A DNA stretch of 20,756 bases from CAVSWN01 sp046728115 (GTDB lineage: Bacteria; Acidobacteriota; Vicinamibacteria; Vicinamibacterales; CAVVIG01), in NCBI GenBank assembly GCA_046728115.1, contig JBKPDW010000005.1, positions 1 through 20,756 on the forward strand, in the 5' to 3' direction. Shown piece by piece: positions 6,748-14,274 of the stretch. How positions within the stretch are numbered: position 1 is the first letter of the stretch; every line of letters starts with the position of its first letter. A program made the translations under genes and the position numbers. The notes beneath the pieces were generated by a model. That model worked only from the letters and a program-made list of their open reading frames with translations, did no database searches and was not told the DNA's origin.

Positions 6748-9700
6748 TCGATCGCATCATCGATTTCTCCGTCAGAAACAAGTTCCTCGTGCTGCTCTTC
6801 GTCGCAGCCGCCGCCCTTGCCGGCGCGCGGGCGCTGCACGACGTGCCGCTCGACGCGATCCCGAATCTTGGCGAGACGCAGGTCATCGTCTACTCGCGCT
6901 GGGATCGCAGCCCGGATGTCGTCGAAGCACAGGTGACCTATCCGATCGTCACGGCGATGCTCGGCGCGCCCGGCGTGCGCGCGGTTCGCGGCTTCTCCGA
7001 TTTCGGCTATTCGTTCGTCTACGTGATCTTCGCGGACGGTACCGATATGTACTGGGCGCGCTCGCGTACGCTGGAGTACCTCTCGGGCGTGCTGTCGCGG
7101 CTGCCCGCCGATTCGCGAACCGAGCTCGGGCCCGACGCAACCGGTCTCGGCTGGGTCTTTCAGTATGCGCTCGTGGACCGCTCCGGCACACACAGCCTCG
7201 CCGACCTGCGCTCTTATCAGGACTGGAACCTGCGGTATCAGCTGAAGGCCGTGCCCGGCGTCTCCGAAGTGGCGTCGCTCGGCGGCTTCGGCCGTCAGTA
7301 CCAAGTGAACGTCGATCCGAACCGCCTGCGGAACTACGGCGTGTCGATTCAACGCGTGGTGGAAGCGGTGCGCGGCGGCAACGCCGAGGCCGCCGGCCGC
7401 CTCGTCGAGTTCGGCGGCACCGAGTACATGGTGCGCGGCCGCGGCTACGCGACCTCGATCGCCGACTTCGAGCGCATCGTCATCTCCGCGAGCGAGAGCG
7501 GCACGCCGATCCGGGTCCGCGACGTCGGCACGGTGACGGTCGGGCCGGATCTGCGCCGGGGCGTCGCCGATCTGGACGGCACCGGCGAAGTGGTGTCCGG
7601 GATCGTCGTGATGCGCGAGGGACAGAACGCGGTCGACGTCATCGATCGCATCAAGGAGCGCATCCGGCAGATTGAACCCGGCCTGCCCGCCGGCATGCAG
7701 ATCGTCCCCATCTACGACCGATCGGTGTTGATCCACCGCGCCATCGACAACGTGAGCGACACGCTCCTCGAGGTGGTGCTCACCGTCTCGTTCGTCGTGC
7801 TGCTGTTCCTGTGGCATTTGCCCAGCGCGCTGATTCCGCTCATCACGATCCCGGTGGCCGTGCTCGTGGCATTCATCCCGTTTCGCGCGATGGGGATCAC
7901 GGCGAACATCATGTCGCTCGGCGGCATCGCGATCGCGATCGGCGAGCTGGTCGACGCGGCGATCGTCGTCGTCGAGCAGACGCACAAGAAGCTCGAACAG
8001 GCGCAGCGCGAGGGATCGACGCGGGACGCCCGCGACGTCGTGGTGGAGGCGGTCAAGGAGGTGGCGCCGGCGAGCTTTTTCGCGCTGCTCGTGATCGCGG
8101 TCTCGTTCCTGCCCGTGCTGACGCTCGAAGCACAGGAAGGGCGGATGTTCAAGCCGCTCGCCTACACGAAGACGCTTGCGATGCTGGTCGCGGCGGGCCT
8201 GGTGATCACGCTCGATCCGGCGCTGCGCGTGCTCTTCACGCGCGTGAGGCGGTTCGAGTTCCGGCCGGCGTGGCTGTGCCGGGTGACGAATGCCGTGCTC
8301 GTCGGCCACATCAGATCCGAGGAGTCGCATCCCATCAGCCGTTTCCTGACGCGCATCTACGAGCCCGTGGTCCGATGGTCGCTCCAATGGAAGTGGACGG
8401 TGATCGGCGCCGCCGCCGGGATCACTCTCGCGACGGTGCCGGTGTTCACGCACCTCGGTTCGGAGTTCATGCCGCCGCTGCGAGAGGGGTCGTTGCTCTA
8501 CATGCCTTCGACGATGCCGGGCATCTCGATCGGCGAGGCGCAGAAGCTGCTGCAGGTCAGCGACCGGGCGCTCAGGCAGTTCCCGGAGGTCGATCACGTG
8601 CTCGGCAAGGCCGGTCGCGCGGACACGAGCACGGATCCGGCGCCACTCTCGATGCTCGAGACGGTGATCACGCTCAAGCCGGCCTCCGAGTGGCGCCGTG
8701 TCGACACGTGGTACTCGCGGTGGGCGCCGGACTGGATGAAGCCCGTCCTCCGGCACATCACGCCCGATCACATCTCCGAGGAGCGCCTGGTCGAAGAGAT
8801 GAACGCCGCGGTGACGTATCCAGGCGTGTCGAACGCGTGGACGATGCCGATCAAGGGGCGGATTGACATGCTGACGACTGGCATCCGTACGCCGGTCGGG
8901 CTGAAGATCTCGGGTGCCGATTTCGCCGAGATCGAGAGGATCGGCACGGCGATCGAGGCCGTGCTTCCGTCGGTGAGCGGCACACGCAATGTCTTCGCCG
9001 AACGCACCGGCGGCGGGTTCTTCCTCGACGTCGACTGGGACCGCGACGCGCTCGCGCGTTACGGGCTGAGCATCGAGACCGCACAGACGGTCGTGCAGAA
9101 CGCGATCGGCGGCGAGAACGTCACCACGACGATCGAGGGGCGCGAGCGCTATCCGGTAAACGTCCGCTACATGCGCGATTTCCGATCCGATGCCGACGCG
9201 CTCTCGCGGGTGCTCGTGCCGGTGTCGGACGGCCAGCGGCAGATTCCGCTTGGCGAGCTGGCGCGCGTGAAGGTCGCGACAGGACCTGGGATGATCCGCG
9301 ACGAAGACGGATTGCTCACGGGGCACGTCTTCGTGGATGTCGCCGGACGCGACCTGAGCAGTTACGTGGACGAAGCGAGCGGCGTCGTCCGCGACCACGT
9401 GAAGCTGCCGGCGGGGTACGCCGTGCTCTGGAGCGGCCAGTACGAAGCGATGGCTCGCGTCCGCGCGCGTCTCGCCTACATCATCCCGTTCACGCTGTTC
9501 CTCGTGTTCGTTCTGCTCTACCTGAACACGCGGTCGGTCGTGAAGACGGCCATCGTGCTACTGGCCGTGCCGTTCTCGGCGGTCGGCGCCGTCTGGTACC
9601 TGTACCTGCTCGGCTACAACATGAGCATCGCCGTCTGGGTCGGGTTGATCGCGCTGCTCGGCGTCGACGCCGAGACCGGCGTCTTCATGCTGCTGTACCT

Positions 9701-10052
9701 CGACCTCGCCTACGAGCAAGCGATGCGCGAAGGACGGCTCCGCACGCTCGGCGATCTCCAGGCGGCAATCGTCGAAGGCGCGGCCAAGCGGCTGCGCCCC
9801 AAATTCATGACGGTGGCGACGATGTTCGTCGGCTTGATCCCGATCATGTGGGCGACCGGCACCGGGTCGGACGTGTGGAAACGGATCGCCGCGCCGATGG
9901 TCGGCGGCATTTTCACCTCGTTCGTCCTCGAACTGGTCGTCTACCCGGCGATCTACGAGATCTGGAAGTGGCAGTTCGTCATGAAGCGCGCCGCGGCCGA
10001 CGAACCGCAGCCGGCCGTTGTCCCGTTGCCCGCGGGCGCGCGAACGGCGTAG
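6744..10052 (+). CDS. cusA: CusA/CzcA-family heavy-metal efflux RND pump
   Basis: At 1102 residues this is slightly longer than typical heavy-metal RND pumps. The N-terminus has the first transmembrane helix and the family signature DVPLDAIPNLGETQVIVYSRW-like segment after it. TM4 carries GELVDAAIVVVE (about residues 400-411), with the proton-relay aspartate near 404. The second half repeats the layout, with GSEFMPPLREGSLLYMP and MPGISIGEAQKLLQ, characteristic of CusA rather than drug-efflux RND pumps. The pump exports metal ions across the envelope using the proton gradient, together with the CusB-like adaptor encoded immediately upstream (ATGA overlap). Cu(I)/Ag(I) specificity is supported by sequence flavour and by the neighbouring copper enzyme, but Zn/Co/Cd cannot be excluded. 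Confidence 0.9.
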   Translation: MIDRIIDFSVRNKFLVLLFVAAAALAGARALHDVPLDAIPNLGETQVIVYSRWDRSPDVVEAQVTYPIVTAMLGAPGVRAVRGFSDFGYSFVYVIFADGTDMYWARSRTLEYLSGVLSRLPADSRTELGPDATGLGWVFQYALVDRSGTHSLADLRSYQDWNLRYQLKAVPGVSEVASLGGFGRQYQVNVDPNRLRNYGVSIQRVVEAVRGGNAEAAGRLVEFGGTEYMVRGRGYATSIADFERIVISASESGTPIRVRDVGTVTVGPDLRRGVADLDGTGEVVSGIVVMREGQNAVDVIDRIKERIRQIEPGLPAGMQIVPIYDRSVLIHRAIDNVSDTLLEVVLTVSFVVLLFLWHLPSALIPLITIPVAVLVAFIPFRAMGITANIMSLGGIAIAIGELVDAAIVVVEQTHKKLEQAQREGSTRDARDVVVEAVKEVAPASFFALLVIAVSFLPVLTLEAQEGRMFKPLAYTKTLAMLVAAGLVITLDPALRVLFTRVRRFEFRPAWLCRVTNAVLVGHIRSEESHPISRFLTRIYEPVVRWSLQWKWTVIGAAAGITLATVPVFTHLGSEFMPPLREGSLLYMPSTMPGISIGEAQKLLQVSDRALRQFPEVDHVLGKAGRADTSTDPAPLSMLETVITLKPASEWRRVDTWYSRWAPDWMKPVLRHITPDHISEERLVEEMNAAVTYPGVSNAWTMPIKGRIDMLTTGIRTPVGLKISGADFAEIERIGTAIEAVLPSVSGTRNVFAERTGGGFFLDVDWDRDALARYGLSIETAQTVVQNAIGGENVTTTIEGRERYPVNVRYMRDFRSDADALSRVLVPVSDGQRQIPLGELARVKVATGPGMIRDEDGLLTGHVFVDVAGRDLSSYVDEASGVVRDHVKLPAGYAVLWSGQYEAMARVRARLAYIIPFTLFLVFVLLYLNTRSVVKTAIVLLAVPFSAVGAVWYLYLLGYNMSIAVWVGLIALLGVDAETGVFMLLYLDLAYEQAMREGRLRTLGDLQAAIVEGAAKRLRPKFMTVATMFVGLIPIMWATGTGSDVWKRIAAPMVGGIFTSFVLELVVYPAIYEIWKWQFVMKRAAADEPQPAVVPLPAGARTA

Positions 10053-10248
10053 CGGCATCTTCGGCCTGCGGCGACTGCCGCCGGTCAACCCACTCGAAAA
10101 GCGCTCTCTTGATCAGGGTAGAGATTGTGGGAGCGCGTCTGATTTCACGCAGCGCGTGAGACCGCACACGCGCGGGACATCGATGTCATCGAGTTTCGGC
10201 CGGTCCGGCGCCGATCAAGGTGGAACGGCAAGTGCAGCAGGCACGACC
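10053..10248. other. Intergenic stretch between cusA and the Mla operon
   Basis: No intact gene is seen. It contains a short decayed copy of a barrel-gene 3' end (10096-10131, minus strand) and a small palindrome, ACATCGATGT, at 10177-10186. The STAS reading frame is open through the second half (an alternative ATG lies at 10183). No clear promoter was recognised, though the Mla operon must begin here or be read through from cusA. Confidence 0.5.
10096..10131 (-). pseudogene. Relic of a barrel-protein gene 3' end
   Basis: On the minus strand this stretch reads PTISTLIKRALF, against PTIPALIKKRLF at the C-terminus of the barrel gene at 956-78. The DNA matches 81-116 at 27 of 36 positions by hand count. 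The stop codon is lost through an apparent one-base deletion (TTCTGA versus TTCGAG). The match is short, so chance resemblance or shared family composition cannot be excluded. Confidence 0.4.
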
Positions 10249-10587
10249 ATGACCGGAGATCTCGTCATCCAAACGTCGCAGGGAGCTTCTGAATCGCGGA
10301 TCAGCGTGACCGGCAGCCTGGCGATCGAGTCGTCGCAGCGGCTGCGGGCGCTGCTGATGAAAGCGATCCGGAAAGGAACGAGCGCGGTACTCGTGATCGA
10401 GCTGTCAGGCCTTGGTTATCTCGACACCTCCGGGTTGGCCACGCTCGTCGAGGCGGCGGAGGTCGCAGCCGCACAAGGGGTGCGGCTGCACGTCGTGGGT
10501 CTCAATGGAGAGCCGAGAATGCTGGCGCAGGTCGTCGAAATCGACCGCATCTTCGGAGCCTACGGTTCCGACGTCGAGTTCATGTGA
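10249..10587 (+). CDS. mlaB: STAS-domain protein, MlaB-like
   Basis: The 112-residue product is a single STAS domain: a starting strand DLVIQTSQGASESRISVTGSL, the central LVIELSGLGYLDTSGLATLVEA with the DTSG loop, then VRLHVVGLNGEPRMLAQ. In Mla transporters MlaB binds the MlaF ATPase and is needed for its stability and activity. The ATG at 10249 is preferred because AGCAGG lies 7 bases before it and the domain begins at once. An ATG at 10183 would add 22 residues of low-complexity sequence and lacks a ribosome site. The stop overlaps the permease start by 4 bases (GTGA), placing it first in a five-gene coupled set. Confidence 0.8.
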   Translation: MTGDLVIQTSQGASESRISVTGSLAIESSQRLRALLMKAIRKGTSAVLVIELSGLGYLDTSGLATLVEAAEVAAAQGVRLHVVGLNGEPRMLAQVVEIDRIFGAYGSDVEFM

Positions 10588-11390
10588 TCGTCGCCGGCAT
10601 CGGGCGCGTCGCAATCTCCTCGGCAACGGAGGTCGGGACGCTGACGATTCAGCTCTGGCGATCGCTGCTGCGCGCGCCTTCCGCATTGCCGATTGTCGGA
10701 AAACGCCGCCGCTGGCGAGTGGCGCTGCGGCAGATGATGGACATCGGTGTCAGCGCGTTGCCCGTCGTCGCGCTGATGTCGTTCTGCCTTGGTCTCGTCG
10801 CCGCCGTCCAGGCGGCCGCCGAACTCCGCCGCTACGGCGCGGTCCGCTACGTCGTCGAATTCACGGCGATTGCGTTCACGCGCGAGCTCGGCGCGCTCAT
10901 TACCGCGATCACCGTGAGCGGACGCTCGGCGTCGGCAATCGCCGCGGAAGTATCCACGATGGTGGTGGGTCAGGAAATGGATGCGCTGCGGGTCATGGGT
11001 CTCGATCCGATCGAGCTCACACTCGGCCCGAAATATGTCGCCGCACTCGTCACGGTCCCGTGCCTCACGATCCTGAGCATGTTTTTCGGAATCACCGCCG
11101 CCTACTGCTTTCTTGCGTCGAGCATCGACATGACGGCACGAGTCTTCGTTCGCGACGCGCTGGACGCGATCCTGCTCCGCGACGTCGTCCTGACGTTGGT
11201 GAAGAGCGTGGTGTTCGCCACGATCATCGTGCACGTCGGCTACATGGAAGGGCTTCGCGTCAGCGGTGGACCGGAAGCGATCGGCCGCGGAACGACCGCG
11301 GCCGTCGTGAACGCAACGTTCCTGGTCATCCTGGCCGATGTCGCCGCAACAGCCTTGTTCTACGCCATGGGCTGGAGTGCTGTGGGATGA
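10584..11390 (+). CDS. mlaE: MlaE-family lipid ABC transporter permease
   Basis: The 268-residue inner-membrane protein starts at a GTG overlapping the STAS stop codon. It carries the MlaE signature TRELGALITAITVSGRSASAIAAE followed by GQEMDALRVMGLDPIEL, and about five hydrophobic segments (for example VVALMSFCLGLVAAVQAA, TVPCLTILSMFFGITAAY, and the C-terminal FLVILADVAATALFYAMG). It forms the transmembrane part of an MCE-type phospholipid transporter, working with the MlaF ATPase and MlaD encoded immediately downstream. The length is usual for the family. Confidence 0.9.
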   Translation: MIVAGIGRVAISSATEVGTLTIQLWRSLLRAPSALPIVGKRRRWRVALRQMMDIGVSALPVVALMSFCLGLVAAVQAAAELRRYGAVRYVVEFTAIAFTRELGALITAITVSGRSASAIAAEVSTMVVGQEMDALRVMGLDPIELTLGPKYVAALVTVPCLTILSMFFGITAAYCFLASSIDMTARVFVRDALDAILLRDVVLTLVKSVVFATIIVHVGYMEGLRVSGGPEAIGRGTTAAVVNATFLVILADVAATALFYAMGWSAVG

Positions 11391-12205
11391 CGACGAACAC
11401 CGGCGTCACGCGTGAAGCCCTCATCTCGATCCGTCAGGTATCGGTTGCGTACGGCAGCAAACGCGTCCTCGACCGTGTCTCCCTCGACGTCTTCCGGGGC
11501 GAAATCGTGGCCTTGCTCGGCGGCAGCGGATCGGGCAAGACGACGTTGCTGCGACAGGTCGTCGGTCTGGCGCGCCCCGACAGCGGCGCGATCACGATTC
11601 GCGGCGTCGACGTGACGTCGTGTTCCGAGGCCGAACTGGCGGCGGTCCGGCGGAAGATCGGCGTGGCGTTCCAGGAAGCGGCGCTCTTCAGCTCGATGAC
11701 CGTCGAGGACAACGCCGCGCTGCCCCTGCAGGAGCTGACGGGCCTCGCGGATCCGGTAATCGCGCGGATGGTCTGGATGAAGCTGAAGGCCGTGGGCCTG
11801 GCCGACGCCAGACACCTCTATCCGCGTGAGCTGTCCGGGGGGATGAAAAAACGGGCGGCGATTGCCCGGGCCATCGCATTGGATCCCGACATCGTCGTCC
11901 TCGACGAGCCGTCGGCCGGCCTCGACCCGATTATCTCCGCCGGCCTCGACGAGCTGATCCTGCTGCTGAAACGTGGTTTCGGCATGACGGTGCTGGTGGT
12001 CACGCACGCGCTCGAAAGCGCGTTTCGGATCGCCGACCGTGTGGCGATGCTCTACGAAGGATCGCTGATTGCGGTCGACACGCCGGACCAGTTCAAGGCG
12101 TCCACACACCCGCGCGTTCGCCAGTTCGTCCAGGCGCAGCCCGAGCGTCCGTCGGACGCGTCCGAGGGGTTTGCCGCGTCGTTCCTGAAGGACTTCCATC
12201 CGTGA
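11387..12205 (+). CDS. mlaF: MlaF-family ABC transporter ATPase
   Basis: The 272-residue ATPase starts at an ATG overlapping the permease stop (ATGA). It has Walker A GGSGSGKTT (45-53), Q-loop FQE near 95-97, ABC signature LSGGMKKRAAIARA (149-162), Walker B DIVVLDEP (168-175) with GLDP following, and the switch histidine in VVTHALE (H207). LSGGM rather than LSGGQ is normal for MlaF-like lipid-transport ATPases. It powers lipid movement between the inner membrane and MlaD. A C-terminal extension (HPRVRQFVQAQPERPSD) resembles the handshake tail that contacts a neighbouring MlaF subunit. All catalytic motifs are intact. Confidence 0.92.
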   Translation: MTTNTGVTREALISIRQVSVAYGSKRVLDRVSLDVFRGEIVALLGGSGSGKTTLLRQVVGLARPDSGAITIRGVDVTSCSEAELAAVRRKIGVAFQEAALFSSMTVEDNAALPLQELTGLADPVIARMVWMKLKAVGLADARHLYPRELSGGMKKRAAIARAIALDPDIVVLDEPSAGLDPIISAGLDELILLLKRGFGMTVLVVTHALESAFRIADRVAMLYEGSLIAVDTPDQFKASTHPRVRQFVQAQPERPSDASEGFAASFLKDFHP

Positions 12206-13134
12206 CTACTGAAACGAAAGTCGGTGTATTTGTCATGACCGCGGTGGTGCTGCTGGCCGCCTTGATTTACGGCGTGCGGAGCACACGGACGGTGCGCGGT
12301 CAGGTGCAATTCAAGACCTATCTTCGCGACGCCGGCGGACTCGACGTCGATACAAGCGTGCTGTTCGGCGGCATCAGAGTCGGGCAAATCACGGCCGTGC
12401 GACCCGACACGGACGATCCCACACGAATGGAGATCGCCTTCCAGGTGAAGGCCGGCACTCCGATGAACAGCCAATCGAAGGCCAAGGTCGGAGCCGTCAG
12501 CCTGATGGGAAGCCCATCGCTCCTGATCACCACTGGCAGCAACGCGGCGCCGCGCCTCGCACCGGACGACGTCGTCCCGTCGGAGGAGGGCGTCAGCACC
12601 GGTGATCTGACCCGACGCCTGGCGACGGTCGCCGACAATGCCAATATCGTTCTGCTCGATCTCCACCGCGAAATTCCCGACATCGCGGCGCGACTGCATT
12701 CCGTGCTGGACAACGTCAGAGCGCTGACCGGCGCCGACAACCAGCAGCAGATTCGGTTGGTGCTGGCGCGGGTGGCGACGCTCGTGAACGACACCGACGC
12801 GATCATGGTGTCGGCGAAACCGCTCATGGCCAACATCGACCAGACGGTGAGCAATGTCAATCACACCTTCGACTCGGTGCGTGGGACCGTCGATTCGGTG
12901 CGCGAGCCGCTCGTGGACGATCTGAAGACGCTGCACGATACGCTGGAAGCGGCGCGCACTGCGATCGCCAGCGTCCAGGGTGTGGTGCGGACCAACGAGG
13001 ACGACTTTGCCGAAACGATGCGCGCGCTGCGCACCACGTCGGAGAACCTGCAAACGATGACCGAACAATTGAAAGCGCGACCGTGGAACCTGATACGCAC
13101 AACCCAGGCAGATGATCGGAAGGTGCCGCGATGA
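12202..13134 (+). CDS. mlaD: MlaD-family MCE-domain protein
   Basis: The 310-residue protein begins at a GTG overlapping the ATPase stop (GTGA). A single N-terminal transmembrane helix (FVMTAVVLLAALIYGV, about 10-25) is followed by an MCE domain (about 35-115; LRDAGGLDVDTSVLFGGIRVG ... AKVGAVSLMGSPSLLITTG). The C-terminal half (about 130-290) is largely helical, with heptad-like stretches such as VSNVNHTFDSVRGTVDSVRE, suggesting a helical needle or tunnel across the periplasm. MCE proteins form hexamers that shuttle lipids between membranes. It is longer than E. coli MlaD because of this helical tail, closer to single-MCE proteins of other phyla. Confidence 0.9.
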   Translation: MTTETKVGVFVMTAVVLLAALIYGVRSTRTVRGQVQFKTYLRDAGGLDVDTSVLFGGIRVGQITAVRPDTDDPTRMEIAFQVKAGTPMNSQSKAKVGAVSLMGSPSLLITTGSNAAPRLAPDDVVPSEEGVSTGDLTRRLATVADNANIVLLDLHREIPDIAARLHSVLDNVRALTGADNQQQIRLVLARVATLVNDTDAIMVSAKPLMANIDQTVSNVNHTFDSVRGTVDSVREPLVDDLKTLHDTLEAARTAIASVQGVVRTNEDDFAETMRALRTTSENLQTMTEQLKARPWNLIRTTQADDRKVPR

Positions 13135-13751
13135 AACTCGTCACGATACTGATGGCGTTACTCGCCGTCGTCGAAGCCGGCTGCGCCGGGGTTCGGTATC
13201 CCCGGACCTACGTGCTGGATCTCGACGCGCCGGCGGCCGCTGCGGCGCCCGCGCGCCCTGTGCGCGCGGGGACCGTGGCCGTTCGCGACTTCGCGTGCGC
13301 CGATTACCTCGGTGACGGCCGGATCGTCTACCGGCCCACGCGGACCGAAGTGGCGTATTACGAGTACCACCGGTGGGCGATGTCGCTGCGGCGCATGATC
13401 ACCGACTCGTTCGCCGGCCGCCTGCGCGGCATGGCCGCGTTCACGCGCGTCGACGCGCTGAGATCGGCGAACACCGACTACGTGTTGACAGGCGCCATCG
13501 AGCGGCTCGAGGAAGTTGACGACGGCCGCGAGGTTCAGGCCGTGGTCGAGCTCTCGGCGCAGCTCGTCGACACGCGCACGCAGAAGACTGTCTGGCAGCA
13601 TGCGGAAGCGGCGAGCGAGCCGGTGCGGAGACGCGACGTGCCAGGTGTCGTGAGCAGCCTGTCTGCGGCGACGGCGCGCGCCATTGAGGCGTTGATCGCG
13701 TCGCTCGAGAATGACGTCGCACGGGGCGCGACGTACGGAGCTACGAAATAA
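13131..13751 (+). CDS. ABC-type transport auxiliary lipoprotein (MCE-associated)
   Basis: The 206-residue protein starts at an ATG overlapping the mlaD stop (ATGA). It has a short lipoprotein signal ending in VVEAGC (Cys18); the lipobox is imperfect, with Glu at -3. The mature part matches the layout of the auxiliary lipoproteins encoded with MCE transporters (PqiC/YmbA-like): a YVLDL start, RTEVAYYEYHRWAMSLRRMITDSFAGRLR in the middle, then DYVLTGAIERLEEVDDG and a C-terminal region containing VWQHAEAASEPVR. It probably sits in the outer membrane as the docking partner for the MCE tunnel. Its last codons and TAA lie inside a 58-base repeat shared with the response-regulator gene at 16594-17223, so the C-terminus may have been re-formed by a rearrangement. 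Confidence 0.8.
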   Translation: MKLVTILMALLAVVEAGCAGVRYPRTYVLDLDAPAAAAAPARPVRAGTVAVRDFACADYLGDGRIVYRPTRTEVAYYEYHRWAMSLRRMITDSFAGRLRGMAAFTRVDALRSANTDYVLTGAIERLEEVDDGREVQAVVELSAQLVDTRTQKTVWQHAEAASEPVRRRDVPGVVSSLSAATARAIEALIASLENDVARGATYGATK

Positions 13752-13793
13752 GGCCCCGTTTGATGCCGAGGACGGCCGCCTGCGTGCCATCGT
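13736..13793. repeat. 58-bp repeat, copy 1 (spans lipoprotein stop codon)
   Basis: This stretch matches 16589-16646 in the same orientation at 53 of 58 positions by hand alignment. In copy 2 it is the 3' end of a NarL-type regulator gene plus a few bases beyond; in copy 1 it covers the final codons of the lipoprotein gene, read from the other strand. Confidence 0.85.
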
Positions 13794-13803
13794 CGTCGGC
13801 TGC
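13741..13803 (-). pseudogene. Relic of a NarL-type response regulator 3' end
   Basis: On the minus strand it reads GTQAAVLGIKRGLIS followed by TAG, against RTQAAVLGIKRGVIS plus TAG for the intact regulator at 17223-16594. Weaker similarity (LAADD versus LGAND) continues to about 13803 and then ends. The frame stays open to 13998, but upstream residues (around VRVIRVSLSAARPLALAVGLA) do not look like a receiver or HTH domain. It is best read as the tail of a deleted regulator gene. Confidence 0.7.
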
Positions 13804-14060
13804 CAGGCCGACGGCAAGGGCGAGTGGTCGGGCGGCGCTCAGGCTGACACGAATGACGCGCACCCCTTGATGGCCCACCAGTAGGCAACGTTCACGCCAG
13901 ATCGATTCGAGTGGAAAGTTGCGGCGATACCACCGTGCAGGCGCGAATTGCCGCGGCCGCGTGAGACGGGCACGGCGATCGTTCATTGCGTGATCCAAGA
14001 CACGTGTTCGCGTTCAGTCATCGAGCAGTTCAAGACGTCCGGCGGCGCGCGCCCAAAACG

Positions 14061-14078
14061 CGGCGGATTGTGCCGCCG
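14061..14078. promoter_or_regulatory. GC-rich stem-loop just upstream of the sigma-54 promoter
   Basis: CGGCGG and CCGCCG flank a 6-base loop and end 4 bases before the -24 element. It could insulate the promoter from upstream transcription or bind a regulator. No T tract follows on either strand. Confidence 0.3.
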
Positions 14079-14082
14079 AGTG

Positions 14083-14098
14083 TGGCACTGACGTTGCC
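14083..14098 (+). promoter_or_regulatory. Sigma-54 promoter for the small ORF/Clp-like gene
   Basis: TGGCAC-TGACG-TTGCC matches the -24 (TGGCAC) and -12 (TTGC) elements exactly, with the required 5-base spacer. Initiation would fall near 14109, 14 bases before the candidate small ORF at 14123 and about 165 bases before the Clp-like start. The 8-base palindrome at 14000-14007 lies about 105 bases upstream of the start, in the range used by enhancer-binding activators. Confidence 0.7.
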
Positions 14099-14122
14099 TC
14101 AGTAGCAGCTGCGAGGTGAGTG

Positions 14123-14236
14123 ATGGGCCACGACGACCATGGCTTCGAAGTTCGAGTGAGCAACTGGACGCTCGCCACCGGCATGCGTCCCGGTGAGCGC
14201 CTACCGATCGTGGCTTCTCCGCGCACCGGCGCGTAG
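14123..14236 (+). CDS. Candidate 37-residue protein ahead of the Clp-like gene
   Basis: An ATG at 14123 is preceded by GAGG at 6 bases and opens a 37-codon frame ending in TAG at 14234-14236. It lies between the sigma-54-type promoter and the Clp-like gene, 38 bases before the latter. The product (beginning MGHDDHGFEVRVSNWTLATG) has no signal peptide or membrane segment, and no family was recognised. Support is the good ribosome site, the position directly after a strong promoter, and the spacing to the next gene. It could equally be a leader sequence translated by chance. Confidence 0.4.
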   Translation: MGHDDHGFEVRVSNWTLATGMRPGERLPIVASPRTGA

Positions 14237-14274
14237 CCCACGGGACCATCGCGCAAGCACTGAAGGAGGATGTC

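Larger units (their letters stand above)
13752..14274. other. Intergenic region upstream of the Clp-like gene (523 bp)
   Basis: It contains the regulator relic at its left end, an ACACGTGT palindrome at 14000-14007, a CGGCGG-N6-CCGCCG stem-loop at 14061-14078, a sigma-54-type promoter at 14083-14098 and a candidate small ORF at 14123-14236. Nothing recognisable was seen between about 13804 and 13998 apart from an 85-codon minus-strand frame that ends in the relic. Confidence 0.5.

Noticed and set aside
6597..9398. 933-codon minus-strand frame opposite cusA
   Set aside because: It is antisense to an unmistakable RND pump; long antisense frames are expected in GC-rich DNA and the translation is rich in Arg, His and Asp without domains.
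13741..13998. 85-codon minus-strand frame as an intact small gene
   Set aside because: Its last 15 residues are a regulator tail and the rest has no family signal; a relic is the simpler reading. A weak GAF-like flavour (VRVIRVSLSAARPLALAV) was seen but is too slight to call.
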